This document shows positions 54,756 to 63,625 of a stretch of DNA of 64,000 nt, piece after piece. The first letter of the stretch is position 1, and each line of letters opens with the position of its first letter. The translations under genes and the position numbers were made by a program. The DNA is taken from NCBI RefSeq assembly GCF_900078545.1, contig NZ_FLLS01000002.1, positions 1,621,404-1,685,403 of the forward strand. Reading direction: 5' to 3'. Under the pieces are notes generated by a model. It saw nothing but the letters and a program-made list of their open reading frames with translations, was not told the DNA's origin and ran no database searches. This stretch comes from Olegusella massiliensis (GTDB taxonomy: Bacteria; Actinomycetota; Coriobacteriia; Coriobacteriales; Atopobiaceae).

Positions 54756-55306
54756 GTGAGTTTACCGATTTTGCCAACAAGCATATGGATAAGTGTATCG
54801 AAAATCTTGTTGCAGGCTTTGCAAAGGTGCGCACGGGCAGAGCAAACCCTCAAGTGCTTAATCCAATCAAGGTTGACTATTATGGCCAACCAACGCCTAT
54901 CACGCAGCTAGCAGCTGTCAAGGTTCCTGAGGCCTCTCTACTTGTTGTAGAACCTTGGGACAAAAGTGCGCTGCGTGCCATTGTTAAAGCTATTGAGGCT
55001 TCGGATTTGGGAATCACTCCCAATGAGGATGGCGTATCTATCCGCCTTCCTTTCCCTAAGCCCACCGAAGAGCGCCGTCGCGAGCTTTCAAAAGACTGCA
55101 GCAAACTTGCTGAAGAAGCAAAAATTGCTATTCGCAATGCTCGCCGTGATGCTAATACTCGTGTTGATCGTGCTGAAAAAGAGGATGACTTGCCCGAGGA
55201 TGAGGCCAACCGTACCAAGAAAGCTATTCAAAAGCTCACAGATGATTACACGAAAAAAGTCGATGAGCTACTTAAGGCTAAGACTGCTGAAGTGATGGAG
55301 ATTTAA
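54752..55306 (+). CDS. frr: ribosome recycling factor
   Basis: Splits post-termination ribosomes with EF-G. The 184-residue tRNA-mimicking protein shows [37 protein letters not shown], the hinge region [17 protein letters not shown] and the coiled-coil [14 protein letters not shown]. It overlaps pyrH (ATGA) and is followed without gap by the uppS GTG, so translation is likely coupled along the cluster. Confidence 0.96.
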   Translation: MSEFTDFANKHMDKCIENLVAGFAKVRTGRANPQVLNPIKVDYYGQPTPITQLAAVKVPEASLLVVEPWDKSALRAIVKAIEASDLGITPNEDGVSIRLPFPKPTEERRRELSKDCSKLAEEAKIAIRNARRDANTRVDRAEKEDDLPEDEANRTKKAIQKLTDDYTKKVDELLKAKTAEVMEI

Positions 55307-56092
55307 GTGGAGCGCAACGAAGCAAAGCTTCGCGCCTATTACGGTGATGCTCCTTCCGATATCAAACTTGATGATATTGACCTAACTCGTATTCCCAGTC
55401 ATGTTTCTATCATCATGGATGGTAATGGGCGCTGGGCACAGGCGCGAGGGTTAGATCGTACAAAGGGCCATGTAGCAGGTGTTGATTCCTTACGCGAAGC
55501 AGTGACTACGAGCGTACGCTTGGGTCTTGATGTCCTGTCTGTCTATGCATTTTCTACAGAAAACTGGCGTCGTCCTCAACGCGAAGTCAATCTCTTAATG
55601 CATCTGTTTGCAACGACTTTGGTTAAAGAACTTCCTTTATTTCATCAAGAAAATGTACGACTGCGTTTTTTTGGCGATCTTGAAGCCCTACCTCGTGAGA
55701 CATATAAGGTGTTCCAAAAAGGTCTTGCAGAAACGGCTGATCACACAGGTATGACCTTTGCTTTGGCGGTAAATTATGGTTCGCGCGCTGAGATTGTTCG
55801 CGCTGCTCGTCTTTTAGCTCAAGACGTTGAGGATGGTAAGCTTTCTGCAGATGATATCGACAGTGAGATGTTTGCCTCGCGACTCTATACTGCAGGCCTT
55901 CCTGATCCTGAACTTCTTATTCGTAGCTCGGGTGAGAAACGCTTGTCAAATTATTTGTTATGGCAGTTAGCCTATACCGAGTTTTATGTAACAGATACCT
56001 ATTGGCCTGATTTTACGCGTTGGGACATGTTAAGAGCAATCCACGCATTCCAAAATCGCAACAGGCGCTTTGGGGGAGTGGTTAATAAGTGA
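55307..56092 (+). CDS. uppS: isoprenyl transferase (undecaprenyl diphosphate synthase type)
   Basis: Builds the long-chain polyprenyl diphosphate lipid carrier for wall synthesis. The 261-residue cis-prenyltransferase has the catalytic loop IIMDGNGRWAQARG (Asp), the YAFSTENWRRP motif, and LLIRSSGEKRLSNYLLWQLAYTEFY. About 28 extra residues precede the core. It starts at GTG 55307, the base after the frr stop, and overlaps cdsA by four bases. Confidence 0.94.
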   Translation: MERNEAKLRAYYGDAPSDIKLDDIDLTRIPSHVSIIMDGNGRWAQARGLDRTKGHVAGVDSLREAVTTSVRLGLDVLSVYAFSTENWRRPQREVNLLMHLFATTLVKELPLFHQENVRLRFFGDLEALPRETYKVFQKGLAETADHTGMTFALAVNYGSRAEIVRAARLLAQDVEDGKLSADDIDSEMFASRLYTAGLPDPELLIRSSGEKRLSNYLLWQLAYTEFYVTDTYWPDFTRWDMLRAIHAFQNRNRRFGGVVNK

Positions 56093-57048
56093 GTGACGAC
56101 GACAACTCCACTACAAGCAAGCAAAGCAATGTGCGCAATCGTGGTATTGATGCGGGCATTGCTCGTCTTGAGACACATCGCAAGTCTACGGCATCCTCGC
56201 GTGCTGAAGGTAAGCTTCGTGGACAGGTAGCGCGTGATAATGCCGAAAAGCTCTTACAACGCAGCTTGTCGGGCGCTATCTACGCGATTAGCATCCTTGT
56301 GTGCTTGTATTTGGGCACCATTCCTACTGCCGTTATTGTTGCTTTGATGGCATGGCTTTGTTGTTCCGAATTTTTTCGCATGGTGCGTATGGCAGGTCGT
56401 ATGCCCAATGAACTTATTGGCCTGACAGCAGCTGCTCTTTTTCCACTTGTACCTTTGACCGGTAGCTATCCTTATCTGGTATTGGCAGTATTTTTGCTTA
56501 TTATGGCAAACGCTATTTGGTATGTGTTGACGCCACGTGCCACCGCAGCAGATGTTGCACTATCGGTCTTTGGACCTATCTATACCTCACTGATGTATGC
56601 CAGCATCGTTGCAATTCGTTGCGTCGATCCGGGCAATACGGGGGCTTTTTTCACTTTTGCTGTTATGGGCTCAGTGTGGCTCAATGATGCGCTTGCATAT
56701 TTTGTCGGGTCACGCTTTGGCAAGCATAAGCTGGCTCCCCAGATTTCGCCTAAGAAATCTCTTGAGGGTTTTTGGGGCGGTATGGTGGGCGGTATTATTC
56801 CTTGGATTATTCTTGCAATCCTTCATATCCGCGGCATGCATTTTGGACTCGCAATTGCTGTGGGGCTGCTTGTCTGTATTTCTGCTGTTTTGGGTGATTT
56901 ATTTGAATCACGCATCAAACGCGGCGTTGGCGTTAAGGATTCAGGAAATATTATTCCTGGGCATGGAGGAATGCTCGACAGGGCTGATTCTATGCTTTTT
57001 GCGGGAACAGTTGCTTGGGCTGCCTTGTTGTTAGGAGGCATTTTGTGA
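56089..57048 (+). CDS. cdsA: phosphatidate cytidylyltransferase
   Basis: Makes CDP-diacylglycerol, the phospholipid precursor. The 319-residue membrane protein has about 65 hydrophilic N-terminal residues, then about seven hydrophobic segments, and the family signature SRIKRGVGVKDSGNIIPGHGGMLDRADSMLF near the C-terminus. The start is GTG 56089, overlapping uppS (GTGA); the charged N-terminus is longer than usual. A further GTGA overlap links it to dxr. Confidence 0.93.
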   Translation: MSDDDNSTTSKQSNVRNRGIDAGIARLETHRKSTASSRAEGKLRGQVARDNAEKLLQRSLSGAIYAISILVCLYLGTIPTAVIVALMAWLCCSEFFRMVRMAGRMPNELIGLTAAALFPLVPLTGSYPYLVLAVFLLIMANAIWYVLTPRATAADVALSVFGPIYTSLMYASIVAIRCVDPGNTGAFFTFAVMGSVWLNDALAYFVGSRFGKHKLAPQISPKKSLEGFWGGMVGGIIPWIILAILHIRGMHFGLAIAVGLLVCISAVLGDLFESRIKRGVGVKDSGNIIPGHGGMLDRADSMLFAGTVAWAALLLGGIL

Positions 57049-58244
57049 GTATCTTTGAAGATACATCACCCAAGAGTCCTCGTCCGCGCCCACTGCGTGT
57101 AGCAGTTTTGGGCGCGTCGGGTTCTATTGGGACTCAAACTTTGGATGTTTGTCGGCAGCATGCTGATAAATTGCAGGTAGTTGCCCTATCGGTGTGGTCT
57201 GCAACTGATAAGCTTGTTGCAGCTGCACGTGAATTTGGCGTGAAATATGTTGGTATAGGCGATAAGACCCATGCGCATGATGGCGTACTTGATGGCCTGC
57301 CTTTAGACTGTCAAATTTTTTCAGGTGACAATGCTTTAACTGAGCTCGCTATTCTTCCTGAAGTTGATTGTGTTGTGTCAGCTGTAGTGGGATTTGCGGG
57401 TATTCGTTGTGGGTATGAAGCCCTTAAGGCAAAAAAAATTCTCGCGTACGCCAATAAAGAGTCTATTGTCTGCGGCGGAGACCTTTTAATGCCTCTTGCA
57501 GGGCCAGGACAGCTTATTCCTGTTGACTCTGAGCACAGTGCTATTTTCCAATGCTTGGTGGGTAAGCGTACTCGTGACGTGTATTGCCTATGGCTTACCT
57601 GTTCTGGTGGTCCTTTTTATGGCAAAAAGCGTGAGGAGTTGGCTGGTGTAAAAGCTGCTGATGCTTTAGCACATCCCACGTGGGCTATGGGACCTAAGAT
57701 TACCATCGATTCAGCTACGCTTGCCAATAAGGGCCTTGAAGTACTTGAAGCACATCAGCTTTTTGAGGTCTCAGTCGACCAGGTGCGCGTACTTATTCAG
57801 CGGCAAAGTCGTATTCATTCGATGGTAGAGTTCAGTGATGGCGTTGTCATGGCTCAACTTGGGCCGTCTGACATGCGCCTACCTATTCAGTATGCACTTA
57901 GCTACCCTGAGCGCTGGGAAACCCCTGCAGCGCGTATTGACTGGTGTAGTGTTCCTGCTATGAGTTTTGGTGAGGCTGATGAGAAGACTTTTGGCTGCCT
58001 AGCTTTGGCAAAACGTGCAGGCAAGCAGGGTGGTACGGCGCCTTGTGTTATGAATGCAGCCAATGAAATAGCAAATCTCGCTTTTCGTCAGGGTCGTTGT
58101 GGTTTCCTTGATATCGAGCATATTATTCGTTCTGTTATGGATGAAATGGATAGTAGCGTTGTTGAAAGTATTGAGCAGCTCGTTGCTATCGACGCAGAAG
58201 CTCGTAGGCGTGCCACAAATGTTCTTGAGAGGTGTGGCGCTTAA
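57045..58244 (+). CDS. dxr: 1-deoxy-D-xylulose-5-phosphate reductoisomerase
   Basis: Second step of the MEP isoprenoid pathway. The ~399-residue enzyme has the NADPH loop VAVLGASGSIGTQTLDV, ANKESIVCGG, the PVDSEHSAIFQCL motif with the metal acid, TCSGGPF and HPTWAMGPKITIDSATLANKGLEVLEAHQLF. I start it at GTG 57045, which follows TTAGGAGGC and overlaps the cdsA stop by four bases. With ispG downstream, two MEP-pathway genes flank rseP here. Confidence 0.95.
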   Translation: MSIFEDTSPKSPRPRPLRVAVLGASGSIGTQTLDVCRQHADKLQVVALSVWSATDKLVAAAREFGVKYVGIGDKTHAHDGVLDGLPLDCQIFSGDNALTELAILPEVDCVVSAVVGFAGIRCGYEALKAKKILAYANKESIVCGGDLLMPLAGPGQLIPVDSEHSAIFQCLVGKRTRDVYCLWLTCSGGPFYGKKREELAGVKAADALAHPTWAMGPKITIDSATLANKGLEVLEAHQLFEVSVDQVRVLIQRQSRIHSMVEFSDGVVMAQLGPSDMRLPIQYALSYPERWETPAARIDWCSVPAMSFGEADEKTFGCLALAKRAGKQGGTAPCVMNAANEIANLAFRQGRCGFLDIEHIIRSVMDEMDSSVVESIEQLVAIDAEARRRATNVLERCGA

Positions 58245-59599
58245 TGGGAGCTGTATCGGCACTATTCTGGGGACTTCTTATCCTTTCTATACTTGTGACT
58301 GTCCATGAGGCAGGGCATTTTCTTGCAGCACGAGCTTGCGGCATGCGTGTAACAGAGTTTTATTTGGGTATGCCCAGTCGCTTTCACTTGGCAAAGAAGT
58401 CAAAAAAATATGGTACAGAATTTGGAGTAACTCCGCTGCTACTTGGCGGTTATACCAGGATTTGTGGTATGGAAAATGCTGGCGACGAGCGTTTATCTGA
58501 AGTTTTTGCGTATGTGCAAAAACAAGGTCGTTGCGACTCGAGCCAGATTGCGAGCGCTCTTTCTGTGGACGAAGAAGAAGTTGAAGCCAATCTGAATGTT
58601 TTATTTGATTGGGCCGCTCTTCGTGATTGTGGCATGCTTGAGCAGGGTGAGAAAAGTGTTTTGGTTGCAAGCACCCTTGCTCGTGATCCTTTTATGCTTA
58701 CAGAATATGATCGTGGACACAACTTTGAGCTGAAAGGTAGTACCGCAGAAGGGGAGGCACGCCCTCTTGTTGATGCAAAGACAGCTCTGGAGTTTGAGCG
58801 TGCGCGCACCTACGATGGTAAGGGCTTTTTTAAGCGCTTCTTTTGCCTTATTGCTGGTCCTGCAGTCAATATTGTGTTGGCATTCTTAGTTGTCGTGGGT
58901 GTTTCTATGGCAACAGGCTTTGAGGTGGCATCTGGTACCAATGAAATTGGGGCTGTGACCAGTGATAGTTTGGCACAAAAGGCTGGCCTTGAAGCGGGCG
59001 ATAAAATTACCGCAATTAATGATACAGCGGTACAAAATTGGGCCGAGATCGTCGATTCGCTTGATAAGGAGTTTAAAGATCCTCATCCTTTTGAGTTGAG
59101 CTATGAACGTGCTGGCAAACTGCAAAAAACTACTATCAATTTGCCAAGTGATGGAAGCGTCAAGTTGATTGGTATTGCTGCCAAGACCACACATGCTTAC
59201 CCCAATTTTTTTGAAGCGTCCCATATAGCTTGGTCGTATGCCCAGATAATTGCAGGATCAGCTGTACGTCTTATCATGCCCCAACACACCGTTGAAGTGC
59301 TCTCTCAGTCATCCTCAGTCGTTGGTATTTCGGTTATGGCCTCTGAGGCAGCACATTCTGGCATTCACAGCTTATTGATGTTTGCTGCATTAATTTCGAT
59401 GTCTTTAGGCTTTATGAATCTGCTGCCTATTCCTCCTTTGGATGGCGGCAAGATTTTGATTGAAATGATTCAGGCAAGTATTAAAAGACCCATGTCCCTC
59501 AAGGCAAAAGCAGTTTTGAGCTATATCGGGCTTGCGCTGTTGCTCGCGCTGTTTGTCTTTGCAGTAGGCAATGACGTTTTGCATTTTATCGTCCGCTAA
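58244..59599 (+). CDS. rseP: RseP-type site-2 metalloprotease with a large insertion
   Basis: An intramembrane zinc protease of about 451 residues. The catalytic HEAGH is at 21-25 in the first membrane helix, a PDZ domain lies at about 230-310 (IGAVTSDSLAQKAGLEAGDKITAINDTAVQNWAEI), and the third ligand motif LPIPPLDGGKI sits in a late helix. Between the first helix region (after YTRICGME, about 78) and the second helix (FFCLIAGPAVN, about 199) typical homologues have a short loop; here about 100 residues are inserted. Part of it (about 84-128) looks like a small winged-helix unit. The ATG overlaps the dxr stop by one base. Confidence 0.93.
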   Translation: MGAVSALFWGLLILSILVTVHEAGHFLAARACGMRVTEFYLGMPSRFHLAKKSKKYGTEFGVTPLLLGGYTRICGMENAGDERLSEVFAYVQKQGRCDSSQIASALSVDEEEVEANLNVLFDWAALRDCGMLEQGEKSVLVASTLARDPFMLTEYDRGHNFELKGSTAEGEARPLVDAKTALEFERARTYDGKGFFKRFFCLIAGPAVNIVLAFLVVVGVSMATGFEVASGTNEIGAVTSDSLAQKAGLEAGDKITAINDTAVQNWAEIVDSLDKEFKDPHPFELSYERAGKLQKTTINLPSDGSVKLIGIAAKTTHAYPNFFEASHIAWSYAQIIAGSAVRLIMPQHTVEVLSQSSSVVGISVMASEAAHSGIHSLLMFAALISMSLGFMNLLPIPPLDGGKILIEMIQASIKRPMSLKAKAVLSYIGLALLLALFVFAVGNDVLHFIVR

Positions 59600-59631
59600 T
59601 ATCACCACTCAGATATTCAAAGGGGAGAGGT

Positions 59632-60708
59632 ATGAGTAGCGAGCTTCCTCATAACAAGACGCGCCGAGTCATGGTGGGTTCTGTAGCAGTTGGTGCTGGT
59701 GCGCCTGTATCAGTACAGTCAATGTGCAATACAAAAACGGATGATGCAGCGGCCACCCTTCACCAAATTGCTGAATTTGCAACGGCAGGGTGTGAAATTG
59801 TGCGCGTAACTTTGCCCAATGCTGCAGTTATCTCTTCATTTGAGCGTATCTGTGCCGAAAGTTCTTTACCTGTCGTGGCAGATATCCACTTTGACTATAA
59901 GCTTGCTCTTGCAGCTATTCATGCTGGAGCGGCTGCTGTTCGCATTAATCCAGGCAATATCGGATCTTTTGATCGAGTTGATGCCGTCATTGATGAGTCG
60001 GGTGCTGCTGGTACGGCAATTCGTATTGGTGTCAATGCAGGTTCTTTAGATAGGGAAGTAGACGCTCGAGAGGATCTGAATCTACCGCAGAAGCTTGTCG
60101 AAAGTGCTGTTAGCTTTTCTCAACATTTTGAAGAGCGTGGTTTTCAGAATTTTGTACTTTCCGCAAAAGTCCATGGGGTATCAGAAACCATTGAAGTCAA
60201 TCGTATGCTTTCGCAAGCACTACCCGATGTCCCTTTGCATATTGGTGTGACCGAAGCAGGCACTGCTCGCCAAGGTACGGTTAAGAGTGCTATAGCGCTG
60301 GGTACTTTGCTTGCTGAGGGCATCGGTGATACCATGCGCGTTTCTTTGACAGCAAATCCTGTTGAGGAAATACGTGTGGGCTGGGATATCCTTTCTTCGT
60401 TGGGAATTCGTCGCCTTCATCCTGAGCTTGTGAGTTGCCCCACTTGTGGTCGTACTCAAGTGAATCTTATTGAGATTGCGCGCAGCGTTGAAGAACGTCT
60501 GCAGACCTTACGCGTACCCATTTCGGTGGCTGTTATGGGTTGTGTAGTTAACGGCCCAGGCGAAGCACGCAGTGCTGACATTGGCGTTGCCTGTGGTAGG
60601 GGAACCGCGATGCTTTTTGCCAAAGGCAAGCCCATTCGTAAAGTAGCTGAAAAAGATATTGTTGAAGAGTTGTTTGCTGAAATTGCCCAGCGCTGGCCTG
60701 CATCTTAA
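59632..60708 (+). CDS. ispG: (E)-4-hydroxy-3-methylbut-2-enyl-diphosphate synthase
   Basis: Penultimate MEP-pathway enzyme, with a 4Fe-4S cluster. The 358-residue protein shows VSVQSMCNTKT, VADIHFDYKLALAA, RINPGNIG, IRIGVNAGSL, the cluster cysteines in SCPTCGR and in MGCVVNGPGEA, and the closing GKPIRKV. The ATG follows GGGGAGAGGT, 32 bases after rseP. The arrangement dxr-rseP-ispG-proS is common in Gram-positives. Confidence 0.96.
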   Translation: MSSELPHNKTRRVMVGSVAVGAGAPVSVQSMCNTKTDDAAATLHQIAEFATAGCEIVRVTLPNAAVISSFERICAESSLPVVADIHFDYKLALAAIHAGAAAVRINPGNIGSFDRVDAVIDESGAAGTAIRIGVNAGSLDREVDAREDLNLPQKLVESAVSFSQHFEERGFQNFVLSAKVHGVSETIEVNRMLSQALPDVPLHIGVTEAGTARQGTVKSAIALGTLLAEGIGDTMRVSLTANPVEEIRVGWDILSSLGIRRLHPELVSCPTCGRTQVNLIEIARSVEERLQTLRVPISVAVMGCVVNGPGEARSADIGVACGRGTAMLFAKGKPIRKVAEKDIVEELFAEIAQRWPAS

Positions 60709-60751
60709 GGCTAGTATGGGTGAGCTTATGTTTTGAGCGGAAGGATTTTGG

Positions 60752-62479
60752 ATGATGAATTATATGAGGATGTCGCGCCTCTATGCTCCGACTCTCAAGG
60801 AAGATCCCACAGAGGCTGAGCTTGCGAGTCACAGACTCCTTTTGCGTGCAGGTATGATTCGCAAAGAGGCTGCAGGGCTTTATGCGTATTTACCTCTTGC
60901 TTGGCGTTCTATTCGCAAGATTGAAAATATCTGTCGCGAGGAGCAGGAAGCAATCAACTCCCAAGAGATGATGGTTCCTATTTTGACTGATGCTGAACTT
61001 TGGCATCAATCTGGTCGTTGGGACGCGTATGGTCCAGAGCTTATGCGTTTTTCAGACCGCCACAACCGTGAATTTGCCCTTGGTCCTACTCATGAGGAGA
61101 CTTTTACCGACTTAGTGCGTAGCGAGCTTCGTAGCTACAAGCAGTTGCCTGTAACGCTCTATCAGATTCAGGATAAATTCCGTGATGAGTTGCGCCCTCG
61201 CTTTGGTTTGATGCGTGGTCGTGAGTTCATCATGAAAGACGGGTATTCCTTCTCAGCTACGCAAGAGTCGCTACAAGAGTGTTATGACATGCAGAAAGAC
61301 GCATATGCACGTTTCTGCCTTCGCTGTGGCTTGCGTGCGCTGCCCGTAGCCGCTGACTCTGGTCAAATAGGCGGTGACACCTCTGTTGAGTACATGGCTT
61401 TGGCGGATGCCGGCGAAGCTGCGCTTGTCTATTGCGATGAATGTGGTTTTGCAGCCGATACTGAGGCCGCAACAGCTCACTGTGAAGTAATTGATGATGT
61501 TGCGGGTGAGCTCACGCGTATTGAGACACCTCATGTCACGAGCATTGCAGATTTAGCGACTTTTCTTGACGTACCTGAGGCACAAACACGCAAAGCAATT
61601 GCCCTCATTGATGGTGAGGGTCAACCTTGGATTGTTATGGTTCCTGGCGACCATGAGATCAATGATGTCAAAACTGGTCACGCCTTTGGTGAGTATCACC
61701 TTATGACTGATGAAGAGCTTGAGCTTGCTGGTCTTCAGAAAGGTTTTATGGGACCAGTAAATGTTCCTGACGGTGTTTTTGTAGCCGCAGATATTGCACT
61801 TAAAAATTCAAGCTCATGGCTTGTGGGTGCAAACGAGGCAGGTTACCATTTGCGCTCTGCTCAACTTGGCCATGATTTTGAAATAAACCAGTGGGTTGAT
61901 GTGATTACCGCTAAAGCTGGGGACATATGCCCCCATTGTGGACAGGCACTTTCTGGCGCTCGTGGCATTGAGTGTGGACAAGTATTCCAACTAGGTACTA
62001 AGTATTCTGAAGCAATGGGAGCTACGTTTACCGACGCTGATGGTAAAGAAAAACCGCTCATCATGGGCTGTTATGGCATTGGCATTTCTCGTACACTTGC
62101 GGCAGTAGTTGAACAACATCACGATGATGCAGGCATTATATGGCCTGTTTCTGTTGCGCCTTATGAAGTTGAGGTAATCTCGCTCGATAATAAGGGAGAG
62201 GTTTTTGAAGCTGCAAAGCAAGTCGCTACCAAGCTTAGTGAAGCAGGCCTGGATGTTTTACTTGATGATCGCAAAGAGCGACCTGGCGTTAAATTTGCTG
62301 AAGCAGATTTGATGGGATTCCCTTGGCAAGTGGTTATCGGCAAGCGTGGTCTTAAGACGGGTATGGCAGAGCTTAAGTGCCGTGCAACAGGAAAGCGCGA
62401 GGACATTGCGCTTGATGAGCTTGCAGACAGGCTGACTGAGCAGATTGTTCCTGCGCGTATGGGTCTTTTAGCCAAGTAG
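60752..62479 (+). CDS. proS: prolyl-tRNA synthetase, bacterial type with editing domain
   Basis: A class II synthetase of 575 residues. Motif 1 region MIRKEAAGLYAYLPLAWR, motif 2 (TDLVRSELRSYKQLPVTLYQIQDKFRDELRPRFGLMRGREFIMKDGYSF) and motif 3 (MGCYGIGISRTLAAVVEQ) are present. The inserted YbaK-like editing domain lies at about 230-390 (VTSIADLATFLDVPEAQTRKAIALI), and the anticodon-binding domain ends the protein. Start codons at 60752 and 60755 both follow GCGGAAGGA. It is the last gene of the long rightward run. Confidence 0.96.
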   Translation: MMNYMRMSRLYAPTLKEDPTEAELASHRLLLRAGMIRKEAAGLYAYLPLAWRSIRKIENICREEQEAINSQEMMVPILTDAELWHQSGRWDAYGPELMRFSDRHNREFALGPTHEETFTDLVRSELRSYKQLPVTLYQIQDKFRDELRPRFGLMRGREFIMKDGYSFSATQESLQECYDMQKDAYARFCLRCGLRALPVAADSGQIGGDTSVEYMALADAGEAALVYCDECGFAADTEAATAHCEVIDDVAGELTRIETPHVTSIADLATFLDVPEAQTRKAIALIDGEGQPWIVMVPGDHEINDVKTGHAFGEYHLMTDEELELAGLQKGFMGPVNVPDGVFVAADIALKNSSSWLVGANEAGYHLRSAQLGHDFEINQWVDVITAKAGDICPHCGQALSGARGIECGQVFQLGTKYSEAMGATFTDADGKEKPLIMGCYGIGISRTLAAVVEQHHDDAGIIWPVSVAPYEVEVISLDNKGEVFEAAKQVATKLSEAGLDVLLDDRKERPGVKFAEADLMGFPWQVVIGKRGLKTGMAELKCRATGKREDIALDELADRLTEQIVPARMGLLAK

Positions 62480-62499
62480 TACACAATCTCAGAAATCTG

Positions 62500-62565
62500 T
62501 CACGTCAAGTGATCGCAAAATTTTTTTGAAAGATTGCTTGACGTGAAGTTTTGCTCTGCTATAGT
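62500..62565 (+). promoter_or_regulatory. tRNA-Ala promoter overlapped by a 10-bp inverted repeat
   Basis: TTGACG (62538-62543), 16-base spacer and TATAGT (62560-62565) form a strong promoter about 20 bases before the tRNA. The -35 lies inside the right arm of a perfect inverted repeat, TCACGTCAAG (62500-62509) / CTTGACGTGA (62537-62546), whose 27-base centre includes a T-run. The repeat may end the proS transcript or act as an operator. Confidence 0.7.
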
Positions 62566-62584
62566 TACTAACGCACCAACGCAC

Positions 62585-62660
62585 GGGGATATAGCTCAGC
62601 TGGGAGAGCGCATGACTGGCAGTCATGAGGTCAGGGGTTCGATCCCCCTTATCTCCACCA
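62585..62660 (+). tRNA. tRNA-Ala (anticodon GGC)
   Basis: GGGGATA pairs with TATCTCC, with discriminator A and encoded CCA. The D arm is GCTC..GAGC, the anticodon stem CATGA/TCATG with loop CTGGCAG, and the T arm AGGGGTTCGATCCCCCT. Its 3' end forms the boundary with GC-richer foreign DNA, so it is probably the attachment site of the adjoining element. Confidence 0.95.
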
Positions 62661-62670
62661 AAAATGCCTT

Positions 62671-62737
62671 ACTCGAACTTTTGTAGGTAAAAAAATTTGA
62701 GTTCGAGTGAGATTCGATATCTGTGTGATCATCACAC
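62671..62737. repeat. two adjacent palindromes just downstream of tRNA-Ala
   Basis: ACTCGAACT (62671-62679) and AGTTCGAGT (62700-62708) are a perfect 9-bp inverted repeat. GTGTGAT-C-ATCACAC (62723-62737) is an odd palindrome with perfect 7-bp arms. They lie between the tRNA and the terminator, inside the antisense end of the recombinase frame. They could be recombinase or directionality-factor sites. Confidence 0.6.
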
Positions 62738-62784
62738 GCAGCAAGACCGCACCTGATTTGTTTCAGGATGCGGTTTTTTGCTGC
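62738..62784 (+). terminator. tRNA-Ala terminator hairpin
   Basis: ACCGCA-CCTGA (62746-62756) pairs with TCAGG-(A)-TGCGGT (62763-62774) and is followed by six Ts. A further outer pairing, GCAGCAA (62738-62744) with TTGCTGC (62778-62784), includes the T-run. Rightward direction suits the tRNA-Ala transcript. Confidence 0.75.
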
Positions 62785-63625
62785 CCAGACTTTTGACAGT
62801 GCTGAATCGGCGTTCTGACGTATTGCCCGGTTCACTTTTGCGATTTCGTCTTTGAAGGGTTCCACGATGGCGTTGAAGGGTGGCCGGTACTCGGCCTCGA
62901 TTTCCAGAGGCACTTCCTTGCTGCAGGAGATGTAGATTTTTTCGAAGATGGCTTGGTTAAGCATTCGCTTTACGATGTCGGAGCCATTTCGGTAGAAGGT
63001 GGCGACGTCCTCGAGTAGCTCGAGGGCGTTTGTCAGGTTCCGGGATATCTGCTCGAAGGTGGCGTCGTGCTGCTTGATCTCGTGGTTGATGGCAGCCAGC
63101 TCCTTGGCGATGCGTTCCTGTTCGGATTTCAGGAGATCCAGCGGGATCGCATCGTTGTAGTGGGCTTCGAGGAGCTTCTCGCTCTTATGTTCCAGCTCCC
63201 GCTTCCTGCCGAGCAGGCCATCGATCTCTAGATCGTACTTTTCTTTTTCCTTGGCGATGACGCCTTGGAGCTCTTCCTCGACTGCAGAGCGAATCTGCGG
63301 AGGGAGCTGGATGTCGTCGTAGAGGCGCTCTATCTTCCTTTCCACTTCCCCGATGAGGACGTAGCGCGATTTGCAGTTGCCCACCCTGCGGTGCCTGCCG
63401 GAGCAGACGAAGTAGGGATAGACCGTCCCATTCTTTTTCTTCGTGTTGCTGATGAGCATCCGCTCGCCGCAAAAGGCGCAGTAGACAGTGCCTTTCAGGA
63501 AGTGGGGATGCTTGTTGTTACGTTCTCCGTTGATGCGTGATTCCAAGACGGTCTGTGTCTTCTCCCATGTGATGTCGTCCACCAAGGGTTCGTGGGCACC
63601 GGCGTATTCGACACCCGTGTAGGTG

